Source: Rhizobium sp. R634 (lineage in GTDB: Bacteria; Pseudomonadota; Alphaproteobacteria; Rhizobiales; Rhizobiaceae). Taken from it: a DNA stretch of 64,000 nucleotides. Each line of letters starts with the position of its first letter. Position 1 is the first letter of the stretch. Of this stretch, positions 33,306 through 42,234 are shown in pieces. The stretch covers positions 62,001 to 126,000 of the forward strand of contig NZ_LOKW01000028.1 of the NCBI RefSeq assembly GCF_002211305.1, in the 5' to 3' direction. The notes under the pieces are model-generated. The model was not told the DNA's origin, did not search any database, and saw only the letters and a list, made by a program, of their open reading frames with translations. Both the position numbers and the translations under genes were made by a program.

Positions 33306-34076
33306 TCACACATCCGTCACGTCGTTGCCCGACGAGTCATCGCTGAAATCGTCGCCGTCGTCGTAATCCGCCTGCTGCAGATTATCGTCGTTGTTATCGG
33401 CCGCATTGTCGGACGCCTGGCGGGTGTCGTCATTGCCGAAATAATTATTGATGACCGTTTCCTCGGTCGGCGCGCTGGCATTGCCGAAGGGGTTGGCACC
33501 GAAGGGCGAGCCCCAGCCGAGCGAGGACATGTGGTTGCCGAAGATGCCGCTCAGCGAATTGGCAAGCAGCATGCCGCCGGCGACGCCCGCTGCCGTGCCG
33601 AGCGCGCCGCGCAGGAAGCTGCCGCCGACCGACGGCGCATAAGCCTGCTGGCTCCAGGGGCCGCTCGGCTGCTGCGTCTGGCGGGCGTTGCTGTCATAGC
33701 GGGGTTCTTCATAGGCTCGCGGCTGGCCCCAGGGGCCGGGATTGGCGGGACTGGACGGAACCGGAGCGGGCTGCTGCGTCTGGGTGTTGCCGAAGATCGA
33801 GCTCAGGAAGCCGCCTCCCTGTTCGGCCTGGCGGTGGTCGCTGCTGCCGGCTTCAAGCTGCCGGACGTGTTCCTCGAGTTCCTTGATGTGATTGGCGGCC
33901 GCTTCCAGTCCTTTTTCCTGAACGATGACGGCCTGCGCGAGATAGTAGGTGGCGGAGGGCTGCGTGCGCGTCGCCTGGTCGATCAGCGCTTCGGCCTCGC
34001 GGTCGCGGGGCGTCGCTTCGGCCGTGCGCACGCGGTCGAAGAGGGCGGTCAGCAATTGGCGTTCTTCCGGTGACAT
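33306..34076 (-). CDS. DUF2076 family protein
   Basis: A 256-residue protein. The N-terminal domain (MSPEERQLLTALFDRVRTAEATPRDREAEALI, residues 1-75) with a predicted helical region is the DUF2076 signature. A Pro/Gln/Ser-rich disordered middle follows, then a glycine-rich hydrophobic stretch (SFLRGALGTAAGVAGGMLLANSLSGIFG, about 155-185), and an extremely acidic Asp/Asn-rich tail. Its function is unknown, possibly periplasmic or membrane-associated. Start at 34076 fits the family opening. Confidence 0.85.
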   Translation of the reverse strand: MSPEERQLLTALFDRVRTAEATPRDREAEALIDQATRTQPSATYYLAQAVIVQEKGLEAAANHIKELEEHVRQLEAGSSDHRQAEQGGGFLSSIFGNTQTQQPAPVPSSPANPGPWGQPRAYEEPRYDSNARQTQQPSGPWSQQAYAPSVGGSFLRGALGTAAGVAGGMLLANSLSGIFGNHMSSLGWGSPFGANPFGNASAPTEETVINNYFGNDDTRQASDNAADNNDDNLQQADYDDGDDFSDDSSGNDVTDV

Positions 34077-34305
34077 GTTCTGCCTCCTGTTTATCTCATG
34101 CGGCGTTGCCGCGTGAGGTTGAGGTAGGAATCGATTTTGTCTTTTCAAAGCCTTTTCCGGTTACATTTCAGTAAGGCTTGCGCAACGGTGCGCGGCTTCT
34201 TAAGGATATCTCCATCGCTTCGGTGCCTTGTGTTTTTCCCGCATTGTTTTAGGCATTGAGTCGCACTATGTGCGAGGAACCCGAATTCATCTCCGAGAGG
34301 TTCGC

Positions 34306-34890
34306 ATGAACGACGAAGAACAGGACGACAAGACGAAGGAACTGCCGCTCGGCAAGGAAACGGAGGCGAATCTTTTCAAGTCGCGTTCGATCTTCATCTA
34401 TGGACCGATCAATCAGGAACTGGCGCAGAAGGTCTGCTCGCAGCTCGTGGCGCTTGCTGCAGCGAGCGACGAAGACATCCGCATCTATGTCAATTCGCCC
34501 GGCGGCCATGTCGAATCCGGCGATTCCATCCATGACATGATCAAGTTCATCAAGCCGAAGGTCTGGATGATCGGCACGGGCTGGGTTGCCTCGGCCGGCG
34601 CGCTGATCTATGTCGCCGCTCCGAAGGAGCGGCGCATCTGCCTGCCGAACACGCGCTTCCTGCTGCATCAACCGTCGGGCGGCACGCGCGGCATGGCATC
34701 CGACATCGAGATCCAGGCACGCGAGATCATCAAGATGAACGAGCGCCTGAACAAGATCATGGCGGCGGCCACCGGCCAGCCGCTCGACAAGATCGCCAAG
34801 GACACGGACCGCGACTACTGGCTGTCGGCCGAAGAGGCGAGGGATTACGGCCTCGTCTCGCGGATCGTCACGTCGCAGGCCGATATCTGA
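34306..34890 (+). CDS. clpP: ClpP-family peptidase (ClpP paralogue)
   Basis: A 194-residue Clp protease subunit-like protein. The catalytic triad is complete: Ser96 in GWVASAG, His121 in LLHQPSG and Asp170 in DTDRDYWLSAEEA. The active-site loop GWVASAGALIYVAAP differs from the usual GQAASMGA of housekeeping ClpP, so this is one of the extra ClpP copies found in rhizobia. It is cytoplasmic and would need a Clp ATPase encoded elsewhere. Start at 34306 has CGAGAGG upstream. A terminator follows at 34917. Confidence 0.92.
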   Translation: MNDEEQDDKTKELPLGKETEANLFKSRSIFIYGPINQELAQKVCSQLVALAAASDEDIRIYVNSPGGHVESGDSIHDMIKFIKPKVWMIGTGWVASAGALIYVAAPKERRICLPNTRFLLHQPSGGTRGMASDIEIQAREIIKMNERLNKIMAAATGQPLDKIAKDTDRDYWLSAEEARDYGLVSRIVTSQADI

Positions 34891-34916
34891 GTTTTCCGAG
34901 GCGAAGCTATTGAGAG

Positions 34917-34957
34917 CCGCCCTCGCCTGTGATCGCAGGCGAGGGCGGTTCGTTTTT
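34917..34957 (+). terminator. Rho-independent terminator of the clpP paralogue
   Basis: A 13-bp perfect stem (CCGCCCTCGCCTG and CAGGCGAGGGCGG), six-base loop, then TTCGTTTTT. Confidence 0.85.
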
Positions 34958-35080
34958 CGGGCAAGGCAAGACTGGCGGCCCTCGAAGATCCAGAGGCTGG
35001 ACGGAAAGGCCCGAATCCGGGCTTGCGCGTGGCGCAACCATCATGCTCCATGCGCCATTCCCGCAGCTCGCGAGTCCGCC

Positions 35081-36280
35081 ATGCTCAAAGATTTTTCCGT
35101 CCAGGCCCTGTTCATGGGGCTGCTGACCGCCTTTGTCGGTTCCGCCAGCTCCTTCGCCGTCGTGTTGCATGGATTGCAGGCCGTCGGCGCGACAGAGGTT
35201 CAGGCGGCCTCGGGGCTGATGGCACTGTCGATCTCCATGGGCGTCTGCGCGATCGTGCTCAGCGCCGTGACGCGATTGCCGATCAGCATCGCCTGGTCGA
35301 CACCCGGCGCGGCACTGCTGGCAAGCACCGGCGCGATCAAGGGCGGCTTCAATGCGGCGGTCGGGGCGTTTCTCATCTGCGCTGCGCTGATCGTCATCGC
35401 GGGGCTGTTCAAGCCGCTCGGCCGGGCTGTTGCCGCCATTCCCGCACCGCTTGCCAATGCCATGCTTGCAGGCGTGCTGATCGGCCTCTGCTTTGCGCCG
35501 GTGAAGGCGATCGGCTTCAATCCGCTGCTCGGTCTGCCGATCGTCATCGCCTGGATCGTCGTCGGCGCCTTCAAGCGGCTCTGGGCGGTGCCGGCCGCAC
35601 TCGCAGCCTTCGTGCTGGTGCTCGCCTTCGGCGTCGATATTCCGGACGGCGCGCTCAGTTCGCTCGAGCGGTCGTTGGTGCCGACGGCGGAATTCGTTCG
35701 GCCGGTGTTCAATCTTGCCGGTTTCATCTCGATCGCGCTGCCGCTCTTCATCGTCACCATGGCCTCGCAGAACATTCCCGGCATCGCGGTGCTGAAGGTC
35801 AATCATTACGATCCGAAGCCCGGCCCGCTCTTTGCCGTCACCGGCTTCTTCTCGCTGCTGTCGGCGCCTTTCGGCGGCCATGCCGTCAACCTGGCGGCGA
35901 TCACCGCGGCGATGTGCGCCGGGCAGGACGCGCATGCCGATCCGAAGCGGCGCTATTGGGCTTCGCTGATCGCCGGCATCGGCTACGTCATCCTCGGGCT
36001 GCTCGCCGGCGCCGTGACGGCTTTCGTCGCGCTGGCGCCTCCGATCCTCATCGAGGCGGTGGCGGGACTGGCGCTGGTCGGCGCCTTTTCGTCTTCGGCG
36101 ATGTCGGCCTTCCAGGCGCCGGAATCACGCGAGGCGGCGGCGATCACCTTCCTCGTCACCGCATCCGGCGTGTCCTTCGGCGGCATTTCCGGCGCCTTCT
36201 GGGGATTGATCGCCGGCGGGCTGATGCTCGCACTGTCGCAGTTGGTGAAGGCCTGGAAAGACCGGCCTCAATCGAGATAA
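35081..36280 (+). CDS. BenE-family benzoate/H+ symporter-like transporter
   Basis: A 399-residue inner-membrane transporter with about 12 helices throughout. FVGSASSFAVVLHGLQAVGAT, STPGAALLAS, and SAPFGGHAVNLAAITAAMCAGQDAHADPKRRYWAS are characteristic of BenE. The family includes proton-coupled uptake of benzoate and related aromatics, although several members have other substrates. No ben or cat genes adjoin it. It follows the clpP terminator, so it needs its own promoter. Confidence 0.9.
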   Translation: MLKDFSVQALFMGLLTAFVGSASSFAVVLHGLQAVGATEVQAASGLMALSISMGVCAIVLSAVTRLPISIAWSTPGAALLASTGAIKGGFNAAVGAFLICAALIVIAGLFKPLGRAVAAIPAPLANAMLAGVLIGLCFAPVKAIGFNPLLGLPIVIAWIVVGAFKRLWAVPAALAAFVLVLAFGVDIPDGALSSLERSLVPTAEFVRPVFNLAGFISIALPLFIVTMASQNIPGIAVLKVNHYDPKPGPLFAVTGFFSLLSAPFGGHAVNLAAITAAMCAGQDAHADPKRRYWASLIAGIGYVILGLLAGAVTAFVALAPPILIEAVAGLALVGAFSSSAMSAFQAPESREAAAITFLVTASGVSFGGISGAFWGLIAGGLMLALSQLVKAWKDRPQSR

Positions 36281-36331
36281 TGCAGGGGCGAGGCCTTGCC
36301 AGCTCTGCCGCCCGAGGCTATAAGCGCGGCT

Positions 36332-36457
36332 ATGAAGACCACAGGCGCCAAGATCTCCGACACGATTGCACGCGGCCGCATCGCCCTGCGTGACGTCTCG
36401 CGCGCCCTGACCTCGCTTCTTCTCCTCGGCCTTACGCGCGGTTGCCGGGTCCTTTGA
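36332..36457 (+). CDS. Candidate leucine leader peptide upstream of leuA
   Basis: A 41-codon ORF in the 334-bp gap before leuA. Its last part reads ALTSLLLLGLTRGCRVL, with four adjacent leucine codons (CTT CTT CTC CTC) and eight leucines in total. A GC-rich hairpin with outer arms GGAGCG and CGCTCC (36458-36497) begins at once after the stop, but no T-run follows. GAGG lies 14 bases before the ATG, too far for a good ribosome site, so the true start may differ. The arrangement suggests attenuation of leuA by leucine supply; the rest of the gap holds nothing else I recognise. Confidence 0.55.
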   Translation: MKTTGAKISDTIARGRIALRDVSRALTSLLLLGLTRGCRVL

Positions 36458-36614
36458 GGAGCGCCCGGCGGCCGAAAGCCCGCCCGGCCATCGCTCCTCG
36501 CGACTCACTTTCAAAAATGACGTAACGACCGACAAAGGTCCGCATTTGTTTATCGCCAAGCCCGACGTGATCGGCTAAGAGGCGGGGCAAATGGCGGGAC
36601 GAGGAGACAAGATA

Positions 36615-38339
36615 ATGGACAACACCACCAGCCGATCCTCCGCAGGCGCCAAGGGTATGCCCGACGCCGCAGTGAAATACCGGGCCTATCCGCAGGTAAG
36701 CATTCCCGACCGCACCTGGCCGACGAAGACGATCACCAAGGCGCCCGTCTGGTGCTCCGTCGACCTGCGCGACGGCAACCAGGCGCTCGTCGACCCGATG
36801 GGCCACGACCGCAAGGCGCGCATGTTCCACCTGCTGCTGGAGATGGGCTTCAAGGAAATCGAGATCGGATTCCCCTCGGCTTCGCAGACCGATTTCGACT
36901 TCGCCCGCTGGTGCGTGGAGGAGGGTAACGTGCCCGCCGACGTCTCCCTGCAGGTGCTGGTCCAATGCCGTCCCGAGCTCATCACTCGCACCTTCGAAGC
37001 GCTGGAAGGGGCAAACCAGCCGATCGTGCATTTCTATAATTCGACCAGCGAGCTGCAGCGCCGCGTCGTCTTCGCCAAGGATGTCCAGGGCATCAAGCAG
37101 ATTGCCGTCGATGCCGCCAAGATGATCACCGACATGGCCGCCAAGGCCGGCGGCGGTTATCGCTTCGAATATTCTCCGGAGAGCTTCACCGGCACCGAGC
37201 TGGAGGTGGCGCTGGAGATCTGCAATGCGGTCATCGCGGTGGTGAAGCCGACGCCCGACAACAAGCTGATCATCAACCTGCCGTCGACCGTCGAGATGGC
37301 GACGCCGAACGTCTATGCCGACCAGATCGAATGGATGTGCCGCAACCTCGACAACCGCGAAAACCTGATCGTCTCGCTGCATCCGCACAACGACCGCGGC
37401 ACCGGCATCGCCGCTGCCGAACTGGCCTTGCTGGCGGGCGCCGACCGCGTCGAAGGCACGCTGTTCGGCAATGGCGAGCGCACCGGCAATGTCGACGTCG
37501 TCACGATGGCGCTCAACATGTTCACGCAGGGCGTCGATCCCGGTATCGACTGCTCAAACATCGAGCGCATCAAGGAGGTGTTCGAATATTCGAACCAGAT
37601 GGCGATCAGCGAGCGTCACCCCTATGTCGGCGAGCTGGTCTATACGGCCTTCTCCGGTTCGCACCAGGATGCGATCAACAAGGGCATGAAGGCTGCACAG
37701 GTCGCCAACCATCCGGTCTGGGAAGTGCCGTATCTGCCGATCGATCCGCGCGATGTCGGCCGCTCCTACGAGGCGATCATTCGCATCAATTCGCAGTCCG
37801 GCAAGGGCGGCATCGCCTATATCCTGCAGCAGGATTACGGGCTCAACCTGCCGCGCAACCTGCAGGTCGAATTCCGCGAAGACATCCAGCGCATCACCGA
37901 CGTCGAGGGCAAGGAGCTTCCCTCGAAGCGCATCCATGACCGCTTCATCGAGCGATACGTGACGCAGCCCGATGCGCGCCTCAGGTTCGTCGATCACCAC
38001 ACCTATCCCGATACGGAGCGTAAGGGCCAGCGGATCGTCGCGGCCGAGATATCGGACAATGGCGAGATCAAGCGCATCGAAGGGCGCGGCAACGGCCCGA
38101 TCGACGGCTTCATCAACGCACTGTCGCATTATCTCGGCATCGAGATGTCGGTCGAGGATTATTCGGAGCATTCGCTGCAGCACGGCTCGAACGCGGCGGC
38201 GATCTCCTATGTCGAGACCTCCTATCCCGGAGGCAAGCTCTTCGGCGCCGGCATCAATACCAACATCGTCGCGGCCTCGCTGGAAGCGATCGTCTCGGCC
38301 GCCAACCGGGTGCTCGAGGTGAAGGCCGGGAAGGCCTGA
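36615..38339 (+). CDS. leuA: 2-isopropylmalate synthase
   Basis: A 574-residue enzyme joining acetyl-CoA and 2-oxoisovalerate, the committed step of leucine synthesis. The CSVDLRDGNQALVDPM motif (about residues 48-64) carries the metal aspartate, and SLHPHNDRGTGIAAAELALLAGADRVEGTLFGNGERTGN the other metal histidines. The C-terminal region (about 440-574) is the LeuA allosteric/dimer domain that mediates leucine feedback. This long form (type 2, TrpE-like length) is typical of rhizobia. Start has GAGGAG eight bases upstream. It converges with the HxlR regulator 12 bp away. Confidence 0.96.
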   Translation: MDNTTSRSSAGAKGMPDAAVKYRAYPQVSIPDRTWPTKTITKAPVWCSVDLRDGNQALVDPMGHDRKARMFHLLLEMGFKEIEIGFPSASQTDFDFARWCVEEGNVPADVSLQVLVQCRPELITRTFEALEGANQPIVHFYNSTSELQRRVVFAKDVQGIKQIAVDAAKMITDMAAKAGGGYRFEYSPESFTGTELEVALEICNAVIAVVKPTPDNKLIINLPSTVEMATPNVYADQIEWMCRNLDNRENLIVSLHPHNDRGTGIAAAELALLAGADRVEGTLFGNGERTGNVDVVTMALNMFTQGVDPGIDCSNIERIKEVFEYSNQMAISERHPYVGELVYTAFSGSHQDAINKGMKAAQVANHPVWEVPYLPIDPRDVGRSYEAIIRINSQSGKGGIAYILQQDYGLNLPRNLQVEFREDIQRITDVEGKELPSKRIHDRFIERYVTQPDARLRFVDHHTYPDTERKGQRIVAAEISDNGEIKRIEGRGNGPIDGFINALSHYLGIEMSVEDYSEHSLQHGSNAAAISYVETSYPGGKLFGAGINTNIVAASLEAIVSAANRVLEVKAGKA

Positions 38340-38351
38340 TCTGCGAAGGGT

Positions 38352-38741
38352 TCAGGCCGCGATCGTGCTGGCATGGCGCGGCCTGACGATGCAGTCGGCA
38401 ATCATGCCGGCTTCGTCGTTCGCCTCGGCATGGCGCTGGCCCCAGCGGCAGAGCGCCAGCAGCACCGGCTCAAGTTCGAGGCCGAGTTCGGTCGCGCTGT
38501 ATTCCACGCGGGAAGGGACTTCGGCAAAGATCTGGCGGGTGACCAGCCCGTGCTCCTCCATCTCGCGCAGCTGCTGGATCAGCACCTTTTGGGTGATGGC
38601 AGGCATCATGCGCTTCAGCTCGGAAAGACGCTTCGGGCCGGAGAAGACATAGTAGAGGATGACGGGTTTCCAGCGGCCTGAAATCACTTTCAGCGCGCGC
38701 TCGACCGGCAATTCCGGCAGTCTTTTCATCGGCTCGGCCAT
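38352..38741 (-). CDS. HxlR-family transcriptional regulator
   Basis: A 129-residue winged-helix regulator with PVERALKVISGRWKPVILYYVFSGPKRLSELKRMMPAITQKVLIQQLREMEEHGLVTRQIFAEVPSRVEYSATELG, the HxlR signature. It lacks the N-terminal CPV cysteine of the redox-sensing QorR/YodB members, so a different signal is likely. Start at 38741 has AGGAGG upstream. It is divergent from a quinone-oxidoreductase gene across 100 bp, the usual sign that it controls that gene. Confidence 0.92.
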   Translation of the reverse strand: MAEPMKRLPELPVERALKVISGRWKPVILYYVFSGPKRLSELKRMMPAITQKVLIQQLREMEEHGLVTRQIFAEVPSRVEYSATELGLELEPVLLALCRWGQRHAEANDEAGMIADCIVRPRHASTIAA

Positions 38742-38768
38742 GGTCACCTCCTGGTAGGTAGGGCACGA

Positions 38769-38784
38769 AAGAGTATATATTCTT
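38769..38784. promoter_or_regulatory. Candidate operator in the HxlR/oxidoreductase gap
   Basis: AAGAGTATATATTCTT is a near-palindrome lying in the shared promoter region. HxlR-type dimers bind such AT-rich inverted repeats. No experimental support. Confidence 0.3.
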
Positions 38785-38841
38785 GCTTCCCATCCTATTG
38801 CTAAACCTGCCCCACGCCAATCAGACGTGAGGTTCCCTGAG

Positions 38842-39819
38842 ATGAAAGCCATCCAATTCACTCGCTTCGGCGGGTCGGAAGTTCTCGAACTCGTGGAGCT
38901 GCCGGTTCCGGAACTCAAGCGCGATGAGGTGCTGGTCCGTGTCCATGCGGCGGGCGTCAACTTCTTCGAAGTGCTGATGCGGGCCGATCGTTATGCCGTG
39001 ACGCCGGAGCTGCCGATGTTTCCAGGCGTCGAAATCGCCGGTGTGGTCGAACGGGCGGGGCCGGACGCCGATGCATCGCTGGTCGGCGCACGCGTGGCGG
39101 TTCCTCTCTTCGCGATCGGGCGCAGCGCGGGTTATGCCGAATTCGTCGCGGTCGACGGCGGATCGGTGGTGCGGCTGCCGGATGCGATCTCTTTCGGGGC
39201 GGCTGTCGGACTGATGGTACAGGGGCTAACGGCGCTGCATCTGACGCGCCGCAGCCCGCCGAAAGGCAAGAGCGTACTCGTCAGTGCCGCAGCCGGCGGC
39301 GTCGGCTCGCTGCTTCTGCAGCTGGCAAGGCGCAACGGAGCGGAGATGGTGATCGCGGCGGCGAGCAGCGAGGAGAGGAGGGCGCTTGCGCTGACGCTCG
39401 GCGCGGATCATGCCGTCGATTATACCGCGCCTGGCTGGCAGGAAGAGGTCAGGAGGCATAGCGGCGGGCGCGGCGCGGATATCATCTACGAAACTGTCGG
39501 CGGTGCGTCCTCAAGGGCGGCGGTCGATGCACTGGCGCCTTGCGGCGAGCTGGTTCTGGCGGCCATGGGGAGGTTCGGACTCAAGGCGGAGGAGATCGAG
39601 CGCCTGCTCGGCGACAACCAATCAATCAAGGGGTTCTCACTGCTTCCGCTGCTGACGGCCCGCGGGCTTCGGGAGGATCTCGGCGAGCTTTTCGATCTTG
39701 CGGCGACAGGCCGGCTGACGGTCGTCGAAGGTAGCCGCTTTCCGCTGCACCAGGCGGCGGAAGCCCATCGCGCCATCGAGGAGCGAAGAGCGATGGGCAA
39801 AGTGGTGCTGGTGCCCTAG
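38842..39819 (+). CDS. Zinc-type alcohol dehydrogenase / NAD(P)H:quinone oxidoreductase
   Basis: A 325-residue medium-chain dehydrogenase/reductase. The opening MKAIQFTRFGGSEVLELVELPVP and the nucleotide site SAAAGGVGSLLLQLARRNGAEMV match the quinone-oxidoreductase (QOR) branch, and the structural-zinc cysteine cluster is missing, also QOR-like. It probably reduces quinones or enones with NADPH and may protect from electrophile stress. It faces the HxlR gene. Its TAG stop is part of a RIME-like palindrome. Confidence 0.9.
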   Translation: MKAIQFTRFGGSEVLELVELPVPELKRDEVLVRVHAAGVNFFEVLMRADRYAVTPELPMFPGVEIAGVVERAGPDADASLVGARVAVPLFAIGRSAGYAEFVAVDGGSVVRLPDAISFGAAVGLMVQGLTALHLTRRSPPKGKSVLVSAAAGGVGSLLLQLARRNGAEMVIAAASSEERRALALTLGADHAVDYTAPGWQEEVRRHSGGRGADIIYETVGGASSRAAVDALAPCGELVLAAMGRFGLKAEEIERLLGDNQSIKGFSLLPLLTARGLREDLGELFDLAATGRLTVVEGSRFPLHQAAEAHRAIEERRAMGKVVLVP

Positions 39820-39932
39820 AACAGGATGATTTTAGGCCCGCTCGGCCTAAAATCTGAATCCTGTTCTACATTAAAGAGTTAGATCATGATGTCGTCCGAA
39901 AACCGCTCACACTTTTCGGCATCATGCTCTAA
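39817..39932. repeat. RIME-like composite palindromic element
   Basis: Two large palindromes in about 116 bp. The first (39817-39868) has outer arms TAGAACAGGAT / ATCCTGTTCTA and inner arms GATTTTAGGCC / GGCCTAAAATC. The second (39879-39932) pairs TTAGATCATGATG with CATCATGCTCTAA around CGTCCGAAAACCGCTCACAC. Size and two-palindrome build agree with RIME1, the Rhizobium-specific intergenic mosaic element. The first arm includes the stop codon of the oxidoreductase gene. Confidence 0.75.
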
Positions 39933-39975
39933 ATCGAAGAAGGCAGGTGCGACGCGCCGCCGCCTTGTCGCATTT

Positions 39976-40818
39976 TTAGATTGCCGTAGCGATCTTCATG
40001 GCGAGCTGACCGAGGGTCGCTTCGGCGGAGGGGCCGGCGAGCACATAGGAGGTGCCGGCATTGTGCCAGGTCACGAGGCCGATCTCGTCCTTGATCGTTT
40101 CCTTGAAGTCGTCGGTCTCGGGCGGCTGCGCGTCCTTGCGGAAGCAGATGGAGATGATATCGCCGTCACTGTTGGAGTAGACAAGCTGGCCGACAGGGCG
40201 GTTGTCGCCGAGAATGACGCGGGCGCCCTGGAAGGTCCAGGATTCGGCGCTGAGATCGGGCACGCGGAAGGGCACGCCGATCGCGGTCGTCAGCCAGCTG
40301 GAGATTTCCTCGGCCTGCGAGGCCGGCACTTCGACGAGGTGGCGGGGCTGGCGGATCAGCAGACGCTGATAGGCGGTGACGTCTCCGAGCCAGTCGCTGG
40401 TGTTGGCCGGCGCCGCTGTCGAGGTCGTGGTGGCGATCTCGTCGGCATCCGGGCTGACGCCGACGAAATAACCGATGCCGCAGCCGACGACGAAGAGGAT
40501 GAGGGCGGCGGCCAGCGCCTGCGGGCCGCTCGGCGCCAGCTTCACCGGCGGGCGGGTGGCGCGCTGGGCGATCGGCGTCTTCGGCGGCTGCGTGCTCTTG
40601 ATCGAGCGGACGAGGGCAAGCGGGACCGGTTCCTTCAGCACATCGTCGAGGCGGCGACGGCCGAAATCGGCGCCGTGGCGCAGCTTCTCATGCAGCCGGC
40701 GCGCATTCTCGTCGCTTGCCAAGCGCTGCTCCAGTTCGTGCCGCTGTTCGGGCGAGACTTCGCCGTCGAGGAGGGCGGTGAGCTGGGCTTCGAGCGGCAA
40801 TTTCCTAAGATCGAGCAA
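39976..40818 (-). CDS. Membrane anti-sigma factor
   Basis: About 280 residues; I placed the start at TTG 40818, immediately after the sigma-factor stop. The N-terminal part (DLRKLPLEAQLTALLDGEVSPEQRHELEQRLASDENARRLHEKLR) is an anti-sigma domain. One membrane helix is at about residues 100-119 (ALAAALILFVVGCGIGYFV). A periplasmic domain follows. It should hold the neighbouring ECF sigma factor at the membrane and release it on an envelope signal. The signal is unknown. Confidence 0.85.
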   Translation of the reverse strand: MLDLRKLPLEAQLTALLDGEVSPEQRHELEQRLASDENARRLHEKLRHGADFGRRRLDDVLKEPVPLALVRSIKSTQPPKTPIAQRATRPPVKLAPSGPQALAAALILFVVGCGIGYFVGVSPDADEIATTTSTAAPANTSDWLGDVTAYQRLLIRQPRHLVEVPASQAEEISSWLTTAIGVPFRVPDLSAESWTFQGARVILGDNRPVGQLVYSNSDGDIISICFRKDAQPPETDDFKETIKDEIGLVTWHNAGTSYVLAGPSAEATLGQLAMKIATAI

Positions 40819-40819
40819 T

Positions 40820-41329
40820 TCAGTACCTGTGGATGGGGTGGGTGCCGGCAAGCCCGGCGAAATGTAGCCTTGCGGCGGCAAGCTGGGAGACGACGCTTGC
40901 CGCGGAAATGCCCATGATATCGGCCGCCTGCTGGTAGCTGTGGCCTTCGACGTCGACGAGCAGGAAGACGCTGGAAACGCCGTCCGGCATTTCGGAGATC
41001 ATGCGGTGGATCGCGTCGGGATCGACCGAGGCCGAGCGGTCGCGCGCGACATCGCGAATATCGGTGACATTGCCGCGGGCGGACGCCTTTGGCTTGCGCT
41101 TGCGGCTCTCGTCGGCCCATTGCTGGCGGGCAAGCGTGTAGATCCAGCTTTCCAGCCGGCCTTCGCCGTTCCACTGATGCCCCTTGGCAATGGCGCGCAG
41201 ACAGACGGCCTGGACGAGTTCGTCGGCAACGGCGGCCTCACCCGCGAGCGTGATCGCGAAGCGGCGAAGGCGGGGCAGGAGGCCGACGAGATCACGCCGG
41301 AGGTCGATGGTCGTTGCGGGCTGACGCAT
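40820..41329 (-). CDS. ECF-type RNA polymerase sigma factor
   Basis: A 169-residue sigma factor with region 2 (LLPRLRRFAITLAGEAAVADELVQAVCLRAIAKGHQW, then RLESWIYTLARQQWADESRKRK) and region 4 (MPDGVSSVFLLVDVEGHSYQQAADIMGISAASVVSQLAAARLHFA). It is directly followed by its anti-sigma gene. The target genes cannot be read from this window. Start ATG 41329. Confidence 0.92.
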   Translation of the reverse strand: MRQPATTIDLRRDLVGLLPRLRRFAITLAGEAAVADELVQAVCLRAIAKGHQWNGEGRLESWIYTLARQQWADESRKRKPKASARGNVTDIRDVARDRSASVDPDAIHRMISEMPDGVSSVFLLVDVEGHSYQQAADIMGISAASVVSQLAAARLHFAGLAGTHPIHRY

Positions 41330-41515
41330 TGTCTATCCAAGAAGCATTCACGATGGTTTCGCGGACGAAGGTTGGCCGTCGGGCGCGAAACCGGCTTTTG
41401 TCGGCACCGGAGATGCAGGTACTTTATGGAACAAGTCTCCTGCACTTCGCAAGCATTCGGTCGTCTTATCCCCTTTTCCCATGGGGTTTTCGCAATCTAG
41501 CCCGCAAAGCTTGCG

Positions 41516-42076
41516 TCAATATGTCCTGTAGCCGTTCAAACTCTGCAGCAGGGAGCGATAGGCCCAGGTGCCTTCGCCGCCGCGGTCGCGGATTTCGACG
41601 AGCTGAACGCGGGCGCCCTGGATATCTCCCTGTTCGACCAGCGCCATGCCCATGTAGGAGCGGGCGAGGATGTAATTTTCATCCGCTTGCAGCGCCTTGC
41701 GGTAGTAGGACATGCCGAGTTCCATGCGGCCGGCTTTGCGGTTGGCGTAGCCGAGATAGTTCAGAATGCGCGGGTCGTTCTGATTGTCGGCGAGATTGAG
41801 CACGGTGATGGCGTTTTCATACTGGCCGTAATAGGCGAATTCGCGGGCGTACTTATAGAGGTCGTCGTCGTTGAAGCTGCTCTTCTTCGGGGTGACGCAT
41901 TCCTTCTTGGTCTTGTCCCAGACCTTGCCTCCGGTGCAGGTCTTGGTCGTCTCCGTCTTCGGCGGCGGGTTGGTGTCGTCGTTGCTGTCGCCGGCCGCGA
42001 AGGCGGCCGTTGCCATGCCGAAGGCAAAACCGGCGGCAAGTGTCACTCTGCACAGGCGATGGAAGGGGGAAGTCAT
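41516..42076 (-). CDS. Exported TPR protein
   Basis: A 186-residue protein with a signal peptide (about residues 1-28, ending AFAAG). The mature part begins with a cysteine-containing segment (TCTGGKVWDKTKKEC) and then tetratricopeptide-like repeats (about 70-180, DLYKYAREFAYYGQYENAITVLNLADN, GYANRKAGRMELGMSYYRKALQADENYILARSYMG). It is likely a periplasmic adaptor of unknown partner. Start at 42076 matches the signal peptide. Confidence 0.85.
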   Translation of the reverse strand: MTSPFHRLCRVTLAAGFAFGMATAAFAAGDSNDDTNPPPKTETTKTCTGGKVWDKTKKECVTPKKSSFNDDDLYKYAREFAYYGQYENAITVLNLADNQNDPRILNYLGYANRKAGRMELGMSYYRKALQADENYILARSYMGMALVEQGDIQGARVQLVEIRDRGGEGTWAYRSLLQSLNGYRTY

Positions 42077-42234
42077 TAACGGCTCCGTTCTGAGGCGATG
42101 CAGTTGGGCGGATTGTACGCTTAACGCCGGAAATACCAAGAGGGTAAGAGATGCCCATGACAAATGTTGCGGCGCTGGCCGGACAGCTTCCGAGCTTGCT
42201 TCAAGTGCCGCACAAACAGAGTCCGCATCCTCAG

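Noticed and set aside
34306..34890. Main housekeeping ClpP
   Set aside because: The active-site loop differs from housekeeping ClpP and no clpX or tig gene is beside it; annotated as an extra copy.
36458..36497. Rho-independent terminator of the leu leader
   Set aside because: The hairpin is strong but is not followed by a T-run, so I did not call it a terminator.
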